64,000 bases of DNA from Sphingorhabdus rigui (GTDB lineage Bacteria; Pseudomonadota; Alphaproteobacteria; Sphingomonadales; Sphingomonadaceae), in assembly GCF_014196595.1 (NCBI RefSeq), contig NZ_JACIEA010000001.1, positions 11,585 to 75,584 on the forward strand, written 5' to 3'. Positions within the stretch are counted from its first letter, which is position 1. Every line of letters begins with the position of its first letter. The translations under genes were made by a program, and so were the position numbers. This document shows positions 55,149-62,746 of the stretch, piece after piece. The notes under the pieces were generated by a model that worked only from the letters and a program-made list of their open reading frames with translations, searched no databases and was not told the origin of the DNA.

Positions 55149-55607
55149 CTACCCGCAATCGGCACATTTTCCGCGGACTTCGATGACGGGGCGAACCTCG
55201 GCAAAACCGGCATGTTCGGCCGCTGCGCGAACGTTCATGGTCAGCGTGTCGTCATCAATATGCGTTGCGGTGCCGCAGCTGTCGCAGATCAGGAAAATGC
55301 AATCATGCAGACAGCCGGGATGCGAGTTGGCGAGATAGGCGTTCGCGCTTTCGACGCGGCGCGCAAGGTTGGTGGTCACGAACAGATCGAGTATCCGGTA
55401 CACGCTGTTGGGTGCAACCCGCTTGCCGCGCTTTTGCGAAACGAGATCTGCAATATCATAAGCCGATGCCGGTTTTTCAAACGTGGCGAGCACGGCGAAA
55501 ATGTCCGCGCGCATATCGGTCCACTGCTCGCCCGCCTCGACCAAAGCCGATTGGGCGGCTTGGGCAAGCGATGCGCCTGCATGCTCGTGATGATGATGAA
55601 CTGCCAT
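55149..55607 (-). CDS. zur: Fur-family zinc uptake regulator, Zur-like
   Basis: 152 residues. N-terminus with a His cluster ('MAVHHHHEHAG'), winged-helix with 'ASAYDIADLVSQKRGKRVAP' and 'NSVYRILDLFVTTNLARRVE', then the dimerisation/metal domain with two C-x2-C pairs ('LICDSCGTATHID' and 'RGKCADCG'), the structural zinc site of Fur family proteins. The His-rich N-terminus and lack of iron-specific features suggest Zur rather than Fur. A palindromic candidate Zur box lies 432 bp upstream, in front of the merC-like gene. Confidence 0.87.
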   Translation of the reverse strand: MAVHHHHEHAGASLAQAAQSALVEAGEQWTDMRADIFAVLATFEKPASAYDIADLVSQKRGKRVAPNSVYRILDLFVTTNLARRVESANAYLANSHPGCLHDCIFLICDSCGTATHIDDDTLTMNVRAAAEHAGFAEVRPVIEVRGKCADCG

Positions 55608-55649
55608 ATGGATGATGTAGGCTTTGACAGCCAGCCGGTCAATTGCCCG

Positions 55650-56015
55650 TCAGGCAGATGCGCGGTGGTTCAGGAAATGTCCTAGCGCGAGGCAGATGAC
55701 GCCAAGGACGGTCCAGACGATCTCCGTCCATCCATGCGGCAATGTCAATGCGCCCGCCATCATGCCAATGCCGGCTGCGCCAACGATGGCTGGCGTAAAC
55801 AGTCCATGATCCCAAAAGCCCTTACCAAGCGCCAGTACGCCGAAGAGAATGGCCAGCAACAGGCCGGTTTCATGAATGATCGAGTTGAGAAAAACACCGC
55901 TCGCCGATGCCAGAAACGCCAGCAAAAGCATGGTGACAAGGCAATGCACAAGGCACAGGCCAGCAATGCTTATGCCAAGCCCGTCCCATCGCCATTTTTT
56001 CCATGCCTGCGTCAT
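55650..56015 (-). CDS. MerC-domain membrane protein
   Basis: 121 residues with four membrane segments. Near the N-terminus 'ISIAGLCLVHCLVTMLLLAF' has the C-x3-C-like cysteine pair of MerC in helix 1; 'GVFLNSIIHETGLLLAILFG' and 'LTLPHGWTEIVWTVLGVICL' carry His. MerC proteins move Hg(II) or other soft metals. With zur directly downstream (42 bp), a role in zinc or related metal handling under Zur control is more likely than mercury resistance; this is inference from context. Confidence 0.87.
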   Translation of the reverse strand: MTQAWKKWRWDGLGISIAGLCLVHCLVTMLLLAFLASASGVFLNSIIHETGLLLAILFGVLALGKGFWDHGLFTPAIVGAAGIGMMAGALTLPHGWTEIVWTVLGVICLALGHFLNHRASA

Positions 56016-56038
56016 TATGGGCGTATTACACCGATTCG

Positions 56039-56057
56039 GTAAACGTTACAACATTAC
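56039..56057. promoter_or_regulatory. Candidate Zur box between the merC-like gene and ctaA
   Basis: GTAAACGTTACAACATTAC, an imperfect palindrome with a core TGTTGTAACG on the minus strand resembling TGTTATAACA, the core of alphaproteobacterial Zur sites as recalled. It lies 23 bp before the merC-like start. The half-sites match in only about five of eight positions, so this is tentative. Confidence 0.4.
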
Positions 56058-56141
56058 ATCGCATAAATTGCAGCCGTGGCGACCATTTTTGCAACCTCTG
56101 TGCGCTTGCAGCTTGCTGAAATCAGGGGCATATCGCCGTTT

Positions 56142-57200
56142 ATGGATAAAGCTCTTCATTCTGACACCGCATCCGGTGCGCGCCCGTCGCGCCCTCAGGC
56201 GCTGATTACATGGCTTATGGGCGTGGCGGTTCTCGTCTTCGCGATGGTGGTTGTGGGCGGCATTACGCGCCTGACCGAATCGGGCCTGTCGATCACCGAA
56301 TGGAAACCCATCACGGGCACCTTGCCACCGTTGAACGAGGCTAGCTGGCTCTCCGAATTTGAAAAGTACAAACAGATCCCCGAATATACCGAGATCAACG
56401 GTCCGGCGGGCATGACGCTCGCGGAGTTTAAATTCATCTATTTTTGGGAATGGGTCCACCGCTTGTTGGGGCGGGTTATCGGATTGGCCTTTGCGCTGCC
56501 GCTGGCATGGTTCTGGATCAAGCAGGCGATCCCGAGCGGCTACAAGCTGCGCTTGCTTGCTTTGCTTGCGCTGGGCGGCCTGCAAGGGACCATTGGCTGG
56601 TGGATGGTGTCATCGGGCCTTTCTGCGCGCACCGATGTCAGCCATTACCGGCTTGCCGTCCATCTTTTGACCGCCCTCACCATCTTGGGTGGCCTTGTTT
56701 GGACCGCGCTTGATTTACACGCACTGACGAAAAATTCATCGGCAAAGCCCGCGCGCATCACTGGCTTTACGGGCAGTATCTTGGCGATATTGTTTATCCA
56801 GCTGCTCTTCGGCGCGTGGGTTGCCGGGCTGAATGCCGGATATGTCGCCAACACATGGCCATTGATGAACGACCGCTTTTATCCCGATGGCGTGGATACC
56901 GCCAAGGGTGCATTTTACGCTTTGGTGAATGACCCCTATCTCACCCATTTCGTCCACCGCTGGTGGGCGTGGGTCGCGGTGATTGCGCTGATCCTGATGG
57001 CACGGCGGGTTAAGAAAGCAGGCGTTCGTGGGGCATCAGCCGCTATTCATAGCGCGTTCGGCATCCAGATCCTGCTGGGCATTGCAACCGTAATGACGGG
57101 GGTCAACATCGTCCTTGCCGTTTCACATCAGGCGGTCGGTGCCCTTTTGGTCGCGGCCACGGTCTGGGGCGCGCATGTCTTGGGACGCGACACAGCCTAA
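56142..57200 (+). CDS. ctaA: Heme A synthase (COX15/CtaA type 2)
   Basis: 352 residues from the ATG at 56142 (GTG at 56076 is possible but would add an unlikely extension). Eight membrane helices in two four-helix bundles, with heme-ligand histidines in 'WVHRLLGRVIGL', 'HYRLAVHLLTALTIL', 'HFVHRWWAWVAVIAL' and 'VSHQAVGALLVAATV', and the family N-terminus 'VVGGITRLTESGLSITEWKP'. It oxidises heme O to heme A for cytochrome c oxidase. Divergent from the merC-like gene. Confidence 0.96.
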   Translation: MDKALHSDTASGARPSRPQALITWLMGVAVLVFAMVVVGGITRLTESGLSITEWKPITGTLPPLNEASWLSEFEKYKQIPEYTEINGPAGMTLAEFKFIYFWEWVHRLLGRVIGLAFALPLAWFWIKQAIPSGYKLRLLALLALGGLQGTIGWWMVSSGLSARTDVSHYRLAVHLLTALTILGGLVWTALDLHALTKNSSAKPARITGFTGSILAILFIQLLFGAWVAGLNAGYVANTWPLMNDRFYPDGVDTAKGAFYALVNDPYLTHFVHRWWAWVAVIALILMARRVKKAGVRGASAAIHSAFGIQILLGIATVMTGVNIVLAVSHQAVGALLVAATVWGAHVLGRDTA

Positions 57201-57343
57201 ACGCAGGCAGGTATTATTATACCCGTCGTAAAACCCTTGCTTTTGCTTGACTATTGGCCGGTTCGTCGCCATTGGCACCGCTTCGCGTGCAGGATCCTTT
57301 GTGATTCTGTGCAACACTAAAATTTCGAAAGGTGCGATTAGCG

Positions 57344-57823
57344 ATGAAAACGCTATCCAGAGTTACGAAATCGATCCGTCCACAGGACGTCGAGAAATCG
57401 TGGATCCTCATTGACGCAGAAGGTTTGGTTGTTGGCCGTGTTGCCAGCCTCATCGCCAACATCCTGCGTGGTAAGACCAAGCCAAGCTACACCCCGCACG
57501 TGGATTGCGGCGACCATGTTGTTGTCATCAATGCCGACAAGGTGAAGTTCACCGGCAAGAAGTTGACCGACAAGGTTTACTATCGCCACACCGGTTACAT
57601 CGGTGGGATCAAGGGCATCACTGCGGGTAAGGTACTTGACAGCAAGTTCCCTGAGCGCGTCCTTGAAAAGGCCGTTGAGCGCATGGTTCCACGCGGTCCT
57701 TTGGGTCGTGCCCAAATGCGCGCGCTGCATCTGTATAATGGTACCGAGCATCCGCATGCCGGCCAACAGCCAACGACGCTCGACGTCGCTTCTATGAACC
57801 GCAAGAACAAGGTGGGTGCATAA
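57344..57823 (+). CDS. rplM: 50S ribosomal protein L13
   Basis: 159 residues from the ATG at 57344 (GAAAGGTG upstream), preferred over 57332. '[20 protein letters not shown]', '[20 protein letters not shown]', '[20 protein letters not shown]' and '[20 protein letters not shown]' match L13. Primary rRNA-binding protein. 143-nt leader before it; overlaps rpsI (TAATG). Confidence 0.98.
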   Translation: MKTLSRVTKSIRPQDVEKSWILIDAEGLVVGRVASLIANILRGKTKPSYTPHVDCGDHVVVINADKVKFTGKKLTDKVYYRHTGYIGGIKGITAGKVLDSKFPERVLEKAVERMVPRGPLGRAQMRALHLYNGTEHPHAGQQPTTLDVASMNRKNKVGA

Positions 57824-58314
57824 TGTCTGAAACTGCAAATTCGCTCGCTGATCTCGAAACCTTGGGTGCCGACGTTCAGGCACCAGCTCAGATTGCTGCT
57901 GTCGTTCGCGAACAGGAAATTGATGCGCAAGGTCGCGCTTATGCAACTGGCCGTCGTAAGGACGCGGTTGCACGCGTTTGGTTAAAGCCAGGCACCGGCA
58001 AGATTGTCGTCAATGGCCGCGATCAGGAAATTTACTTCGCACGTCCTTCGCTGCGTCTCGTCATCAACCAGCCGTTCGGTGTCACCGAGCGTACGGGTCA
58101 ATATGACGTTATCGCAACCGTCAAGGGCGGTGGCCTTTCGGGTCAGGCTGGCGCGGTCAAGCATGGCATCGCACAGGCACTGTCGAAGTACGAGCCACTG
58201 CTGCGTAGCGCTGTGAAGTCGGAAGGCTTCCTGACCCGCGACAGCCGCGTTGTCGAGCGTAAGAAATACGGCAAGGCCAAGGCGCGTAAGAGCTTCCAGT
58301 TCTCGAAGCGTTAA
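57823..58314 (+). CDS. rpsI: 30S ribosomal protein S9
   Basis: 163 residues. About 36 alphaproteobacterial N-terminal residues, then the S9 core: '[20 protein letters not shown]', '[20 protein letters not shown]', '[20 protein letters not shown]' and the terminal '[18 protein letters not shown]', whose final Lys-Arg reaches the P site. Coupled to rplM. A partial, deleted copy of its 3' half occurs at 59174-59298. Confidence 0.98.
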   Translation: MSETANSLADLETLGADVQAPAQIAAVVREQEIDAQGRAYATGRRKDAVARVWLKPGTGKIVVNGRDQEIYFARPSLRLVINQPFGVTERTGQYDVIATVKGGGLSGQAGAVKHGIAQALSKYEPLLRSAVKSEGFLTRDSRVVERKKYGKAKARKSFQFSKR

Positions 58315-58343
58315 ACCGAAAAGTCGGTTTTCCGAACAAAATC

Positions 58344-58376
58344 AAGGGCTTGCGAGAAATCGCGAGCCCTTTTTTG
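58344..58376 (+). terminator. Rho-independent terminator after rpsI
   Basis: Stem AAGGGCTTGCGA (58344-58355), GAAA loop, TCGCGAGCCCTT (58360-58371) and a T run. Strong, 12-bp stem with one G-U pair. Confidence 0.95.
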
Positions 58377-58437
58377 TTGTAGCGGAATCGTGGCAGATTT
58401 GCAGAAACGTCGACGTTCTGAGCTCTTCGATATAGCT

Positions 58438-58451
58438 GCATGGCAGCGGTC
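58438..58451 (+). repeat. 14-bp direct repeat, left copy (GCATGGCAGCGGTC)
   Basis: Identical to 59162-59175, 724 bp away. The two copies bracket the AT-rich segment and the right one abuts the rpsI fragment by 2 bp overlap. Confidence 0.9.
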
Positions 58452-58615
58452 AGGGCATCTTTGGGGGTCGGAGATCTGATTGTCTATCAACGCACCCTGT
58501 CGCTGCTGACACGAACGATCCATTTTTGCTTGAAGCTATGAAGCATTTCCACGCTGGGCAGATTGATAAAGAGACATTGCTTGCGTTGCTGGAACCGAAG
58601 GAAAGCCAGAGATAA
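58440..58615 (+). pseudogene. Possible decayed coding remnant with a frameshift
   Basis: From 58440 one frame reads 'MAAVRASLGVGDLIVYQRTL' and onward; a second frame from about 58490 reads '...TNDPFLLEAMKHFHAGQIDK' then 'ETLLALLEPKESQR' and a stop at 58613-58615. Joined by a frameshift near 58500 they would make one plausible protein tail, with coding-like GC content. No family recognised. Low confidence; could be chance. Confidence 0.3.
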
Positions 58616-58764
58616 CTTAAAATCTTGAAATAAGCTCAAAAAAACAATATGCCGTGGACCGTCTTTATTAAAATATAATCTAAATATCGGACATTAATTT
58701 GTGTTGAAAATATTTATATTGAATTATATTGTTAAAAAAATAGTAATATAAGATTTGTTTCATT
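58616..58764. other. AT-rich non-coding stretch
   Basis: Nearly pure A/T (runs of TATATT and AAATAT), very unlike the rest of the window. No gene seen. It continues through the small minus-strand gene to about 59160. Confidence 0.8.
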
Positions 58765-59043
58765 TTATTTATTTATAAATTCAGATTTTAAATTTTCTGA
58801 AATAGAATATATTATTTTTCTTTTGTCATCATTAGATATTTCCATTTTCAATGCTCCAATATCTAAAAGTCTTTTGATATCTTGGTTGTGACCAGAAATG
58901 GATCTTCCTGTTCTTTTCATTAAATCTAGTGACGGAAGTGGTCCATTTTCCGCAATTTCTTTGATAATAACCAATTCGTTGTGCAAGCATTTTACATTTG
59001 TTGAATGCTGAAAATTAAATATTTTCCTTATTTCATCAATCAT
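58765..59043 (-). CDS. Small winged-helix-like DNA-binding protein in AT-rich insert
   Basis: 92 residues from the ATG at 59043 (GGGGG about 6 nt upstream); a TTG at 59055 adds four residues. The middle, 'LVIIKEIAENGPLPSLDLMK' and 'RTGRSISGHNQDIKRLLDIG', fits a MarR/ArsR-type winged helix with a recognition helix, ending in 'ISNDDKRKIIYSISENLKSE', the wing. Codon usage is A/T-rich and unlike neighbours, so it was probably acquired from elsewhere. Similar stand-alone HTH proteins occur in plasmid and island cargo. No partner gene is present. Confidence 0.7.
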   Translation of the reverse strand: MIDEIRKIFNFQHSTNVKCLHNELVIIKEIAENGPLPSLDLMKRTGRSISGHNQDIKRLLDIGALKMEISNDDKRKIIYSISENLKSEFINK

Positions 59044-59161
59044 ACATTCCCCCAACGATTAATTTTATAAATTAATCGCCAAATTGGAAAAATCGCACCG
59101 TATTTCAATATTGATGATGACTATTGTATAAAACTATCAAAAATGAAAATTTACAAATTGC

Positions 59162-59175
59162 GCATGGCAGCGGTC
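59162..59175 (+). repeat. 14-bp direct repeat, right copy
   Basis: Same 14 bp as 58438-58451; marks the right boundary of the AT-rich insert and runs into the rpsI fragment. Confidence 0.9.
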
Positions 59176-59298
59176 GCTGCGTCTCGTCATCAACCAGCCT
59201 TTCGGGTCAAGCATGGCATCGCGCAGGCACTGTCGAAGTACGAGCCACTGCTGCGCAGCGCTGTTAAGTCGGAGGGCTTCCAGTTTTCGAAACGTTAA
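59174..59298 (+). pseudogene. Doubly deleted rpsI 3'-end copy
   Basis: Three blocks of rpsI joined: 58048-58079, then 58156-58230, then the last about 20 bases including the stop. Deletions of 76 bp (at a short cgg overlap) and 66 bp (at GCTTC repeats) shift the frame. About 7 point differences remain over 125 bp. It cannot encode S9; it ends with a TAA and is followed by a terminator. Confidence 0.9.
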
Positions 59299-59324
59299 GC
59301 TCATTCAGTCCGGATCATTACACA

Positions 59325-59357
59325 AGAGGGGCTGCCAGAAATGGCGGCCTCTTTTTT
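59325..59357 (+). terminator. Rho-independent terminator after the rpsI fragment
   Basis: Stem AGAGGGGCTGCCA (59325-59337) with GAAA loop and TGGCGGCCTCT (59342-59352), T run after. Same GAAA-loop architecture as the rpsI terminator but different stem sequence. Confidence 0.9.
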
Positions 59358-59522
59358 ATGCTGCAGACCATTGGTGTAATCGCATAATCTTTCACCTGAC
59401 ATCTGAAAGGATCCAGTGCGATCAACCATCGACCCGAAAGACAATTCAAAATGCGACCGATTGTCATGGCTATTGCAGTGGCCCGCTGCTACCCCACGGC
59501 GCGGAAAATAAAGGTACGCACT
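59358..59522. other. Non-coding gap after the insert
   Basis: Nothing recognisable; GC content returns to normal from about 59160. The upstream start options of the next gene extend into this gap. Confidence 0.5.
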
Positions 59523-59870
59523 ATGCCGAAGCAGATTATCATATGTGTCGGCACCGTTTGGGCGCTGCTATATTCCATGCCTGCAACGGCAACAACCGCC
59601 CCTGCAAAAATTTGGATTATGATGACCGATACGTCTGCTTCACAAACAAGCGCGACGGTCAAGCTGAACGACAGTTTTACCATCCAAAATAAAGGTAGCA
59701 GAGGCTTAAACTGCTCCATAACGCATAACATACTCAATAACTTGAGCAGCGCGACACCAGTGGCTCTGATGCCTGGCGCGACGTTAGTGTCGACGGTGAT
59801 AAACGCTGACAGTGGGGTCACCTATCTCACGTGCAGCCAATACCGTGTGACGATTACTTATGTGAAATGA
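59523..59870 (+). CDS. Small secreted protein of unknown function
   Basis: 115 residues from the ATG at 59523 (AAGG 8 nt ahead); a longer frame from 59451 would remove the clean signal peptide. Signal 'MPKQIIICVGTVWALLYSMP' with a likely cut after 'ATA'. The mature part is Thr/Ser/Asn-rich with strand-like segments ('SATVKLNDSFTIQNKG', 'ATPVALMPGATLVSTVINA', 'LTCSQYRVTITYVK') and two Cys that could form a disulfide. It looks like a small periplasmic beta-sandwich. No family recognised. Neighbouring cupredoxin may be related. Confidence 0.7.
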   Translation: MPKQIIICVGTVWALLYSMPATATTAPAKIWIMMTDTSASQTSATVKLNDSFTIQNKGSRGLNCSITHNILNNLSSATPVALMPGATLVSTVINADSGVTYLTCSQYRVTITYVK

Positions 59871-59996
59871 TGCTGGTCCGCATTCTCATGTGACCCAATC
59901 GCGACGCTTGGCTTGCAGAATCTGTGCATTGGTCCGCCGTGTCGTTTCGTTAAATTTGCCAACCTGTTGAGCAGGCACAATATAAGAGGACAATAT

Positions 59997-60317
59997 ATGA
60001 ATAAGCGCCTGATAGCCGGAATGGCGGTTGCTACCGTTCTGACCGCGACCGCCGTTTACGCGGCAACCTCTATTGTTACTATGAAACAAAAGACATTCTC
60101 TACCATGACGCTTACCATCCAAAAAGGCGATGTGGTCGAATTCAGGAACGATGATACGGTTTACCACGATATATTTTCGTTGTCTGATAACGCGAATTTC
60201 GACCTCGGTTCATTTGGACCAAGTGAAACCAGAAAGATTACGTTCAACACGCCCGGGAAAGTGGAGGTAGAGTGCGCTGTCCATAAGGGCATGAAAATGA
60301 CGATACAGGTCAAATAG
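59997..60317 (+). CDS. Periplasmic cupredoxin (plastocyanin/azurin-like)
   Basis: 106 residues from the ATG at 59997 (AGAGGA upstream). Signal 'KRLIAGMAVATVLTATAVYA'. Blue-copper ligands are visible: His in 'DTVYHDIFSL' and the cluster 'VECAVHKGMKM' (Cys, His, Met), the type 1 site order H...C-x2-H-x2-M. Strand pattern and length fit a single cupredoxin domain. An electron-transfer or copper-binding role in the periplasm is expected; partner unknown. 126 bp after the small secreted protein. Confidence 0.88.
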   Translation: MNKRLIAGMAVATVLTATAVYAATSIVTMKQKTFSTMTLTIQKGDVVEFRNDDTVYHDIFSLSDNANFDLGSFGPSETRKITFNTPGKVEVECAVHKGMKMTIQVK

Positions 60318-60414
60318 ACGCGGCGTTCGCGGATTATCGTCAACATGCGGATGCGCATTGAACAGAATTTCGTTTTTCGTTGAATGTCAGCGCTTTAACC
60401 GGCACATACCGCGC

Positions 60415-61305
60415 ATGATCAAATATATCCTTATTGCCGTGCTCCTTGCGCTCGTTGGTTCCGGCTTATGGCTCTGGAATAAGAGTGATCCACAAAAGCT
60501 CGATTTTGCGGACCGGTGGGCACCGGGCGCTGCCGAGTTTGATGGAACGCCTGTGACGGCGATCGCTTACGGAACCGACGCGCGGCAGAAGCTGGATATC
60601 TATGCACCTGAAGGCGCTGCGTCTGCGCCTTACCCCGTCCTCATCTTCTTTCATGGTGGCTCGTGGCGCGATGGTGAGCGGGAAGGCTATGGCTTTTTGG
60701 GTCGTGCCTTTGCATCGCGCGGTTTTGTCACTGTCATTGCCGATTATCGCAAATCGCCTGCGGTTCGTTTCCCCGCATTTGTAGACGACACAGCGGCGGC
60801 CATTGCGTGGGTGCACGCCAATGTTGGTACGTATCAGGGCAACAAAGACGACATTTTCCTGATGGGACACAGCGCCGGCGCGCATATCGCGATGATGACC
60901 GCGCTCGATCCACGTTATTTGAAGGCGCAGGGCTTGGGGACTGACGTCATAAAGGGCGTGATCGGGCTAGCCGGCCCTTATGATTTCTTGCCGTTCACCA
61001 CCGAGTCATCGAAAATTGCCTTTGGCCAATGGCCCGACTTAACCGAGACCCAGCCGATTACCTTCGCGCGCGCCGATGCACCGCCTTTGTTGTTGCTGAC
61101 GGGGGACAAGGACACTGTGGTTAAACCACGCAACAGCAAAATCCTGTCGGAACGGATCGCCGCGCTCGGCGGGAAACAGCAGCTTAAAATCTATCCCGAT
61201 GTTGGTCATTCCGACATCATCATGGCGGTCGCACGCCCCTTTCGGAACAAGGCGTCTGTCATTACCGATGTTACGACCTTCATAAAGGCGCACGAACCGC
61301 GTTAA
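60415..61305 (+). CDS. Alpha/beta hydrolase (carboxylesterase, BD-FAE-like)
   Basis: 296 residues from the ATG at 60415; no strong ribosome-binding site. An N-terminal membrane helix or signal anchor ('ILIAVLLALVGSGLWLW') puts the enzyme on the periplasmic face. Oxyanion 'FFHGGSWRDG', nucleophile elbow 'LMGHSAGAHIAMMT' (Ser in GHSAG), Asp in 'LLTGDKDTVVKPRNS' and His in 'YPDVGHSDII' complete the triad. Family members hydrolyse small esters. Its stop shares TTAA with the convergent flippase stop. Confidence 0.9.
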   Translation: MIKYILIAVLLALVGSGLWLWNKSDPQKLDFADRWAPGAAEFDGTPVTAIAYGTDARQKLDIYAPEGAASAPYPVLIFFHGGSWRDGEREGYGFLGRAFASRGFVTVIADYRKSPAVRFPAFVDDTAAAIAWVHANVGTYQGNKDDIFLMGHSAGAHIAMMTALDPRYLKAQGLGTDVIKGVIGLAGPYDFLPFTTESSKIAFGQWPDLTETQPITFARADAPPLLLLTGDKDTVVKPRNSKILSERIAALGGKQQLKIYPDVGHSDIIMAVARPFRNKASVITDVTTFIKAHEPR

Positions 61306-62618
61306 GCCGCGTCTGCGGTTTTTGGCGCAACTATCTTTTGCCGATAGGAAATGACCAGCAGCGCGGCGTTGACCACCGCTGCGCCTAACATCGCAAATGC
61401 TGCACCCACCTCGGCATAAATGGGCATAAGCCAGATCATCATCAGCACCACGACAATAGCGCCGGCAAGGCTGCACAGCATCACGCGGCCCGCCTTGCCC
61501 GCGGTGAGCAGCGCAGGCTCCAGCCCCAAGGTGGCAAATTGGATGGCGGTGGCCGTGCCCAAGATCAATACCAACGGATAAGCGGCGACAAATTCTGCGC
61601 CAAATATCCATATCAAAGCGGGTTTCCCGGCAAAGCCGACAATCGCCAATACGAGCACCGCCGCAACGCCGGACACTTTAATCATGCGGCTGAGCAAGTT
61701 GCTGGCATCTTTGGCGTCGACGGTGTGCGCAACGCGGGCATATTCGGTGAATATCGCCATGGATATGGCGTCGCCGACGCGGGCAAAGACCTGACCCAAT
61801 TGATAGCCAAGGCGGAAAAATCCAGCCGCCGCTGCACCAACGGAAAAGCCGACCACAACCGCGACCACTTGTTGGCTGGTCAGCTTAAAACTTGAACCCG
61901 CATTGGACCATAACGCGAATTTGGTAATGCCGGGGAAGCTGTCCTGAAAGCCACGCAGCGTTGGCATAGTGCTGAGCCGCAGCGGCAATTTGAGCCGGCG
62001 CAAAACATTCCCCCAAACCCATATCGTTGGCACCATTTCGGACAATAGCCACACCGCGAGGAACCCCCATGCCGTAGGCTGCGTCAGCACCAATATGCCG
62101 GTGCCGATAAGGCGGATGATAGGCACCAGCATGTCCGGAATGGCGGCGTCACCAAAACGGTCGTTGATGCGCAGCAGCCCTGTCGGTGTCGAACGGGCGG
62201 ACAGCACCAAAAGGGTGGTGAAGCCGACCACGGCGATTGCCTCTGAATCACTCCAGCCTTGGTTGTATGCAAGCGCCCATGCGCCGACCATCGCGACCAG
62301 AAACGCCAGCAATGCCCCTATTATATCAAGGATCAGGCAAAACCATGTGAGTTCGGCCAGCTTTTGATCGGACTTTGTGTGCACCAACGTCGTGCCGTAC
62401 CGGATCAGAATTTGCCACGTCTGGAACGATGTAAAGCTGGATATCGTTTGGGCAAAGCTGAAGATCAGCATGAATTTGCCAAATTCTGCCGCACCCAAGC
62501 TTTGGGTAGAAACGGCAAGGTAAATAAGGCTGAGCACCGCAGAGGTGGTCTTTGGCAAGAACAGCCACGCGCCCGATTGCAAAATGCGGCGCCCACTCCC
62601 CCGTTTTTGTTCAGCCAT
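61302..62618 (-). CDS. Polysaccharide/oligosaccharide flippase (MVF/Wzx-like)
   Basis: 438 residues from the ATG at 62618 (GGGGG 9 nt upstream); ATGs at 62678 and 62771 are open but overlap the divergent gene's leader. Twelve to fourteen membrane segments with the Wzx/MATE-like polysaccharide-export pattern ('GAWLFLPKTTSAVLSLIYLA', 'FAQTISSFTSFQTWQILIRY', 'FRLGYQLGQVFARVGDAISM', 'YPLVLILGTATAIQFATLGL'). It would move lipid-linked glycan across the inner membrane. Divergent partner is the CDP-glycerol transferase-like gene, suggesting a glycan locus beginning at this window's end. Confidence 0.85.
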   Translation of the reverse strand: MAEQKRGSGRRILQSGAWLFLPKTTSAVLSLIYLAVSTQSLGAAEFGKFMLIFSFAQTISSFTSFQTWQILIRYGTTLVHTKSDQKLAELTWFCLILDIIGALLAFLVAMVGAWALAYNQGWSDSEAIAVVGFTTLLVLSARSTPTGLLRINDRFGDAAIPDMLVPIIRLIGTGILVLTQPTAWGFLAVWLLSEMVPTIWVWGNVLRRLKLPLRLSTMPTLRGFQDSFPGITKFALWSNAGSSFKLTSQQVVAVVVGFSVGAAAAGFFRLGYQLGQVFARVGDAISMAIFTEYARVAHTVDAKDASNLLSRMIKVSGVAAVLVLAIVGFAGKPALIWIFGAEFVAAYPLVLILGTATAIQFATLGLEPALLTAGKAGRVMLCSLAGAIVVVLMMIWLMPIYAEVGAAFAMLGAAVVNAALLVISYRQKIVAPKTADAA

Positions 62619-62746
62619 TACGCCAGACCCCCGATCAGTCTGCGGGACTAGTGCACTTCCGCCGTTAATCAAAGCCATGTCATGACGCGCCGGAAAAAAA
62701 CTGAGCGTGCTGCAAACTGGTCGCAAAAATCTAGCAATGGCGATAG

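Noticed and set aside
57247-57275. Promoter for rplM (TTGACT followed 17 bp later by CATTGG)
   Set aside because: The -10-like part matches poorly, so it is not listed as a feature.
58765-59043. Prophage or integrative element carrying the wHTH gene
   Set aside because: No integrase, transposase or phage structural gene is present within or next to the insert; only repeats and the rpsI fragment hint at a mobile origin.
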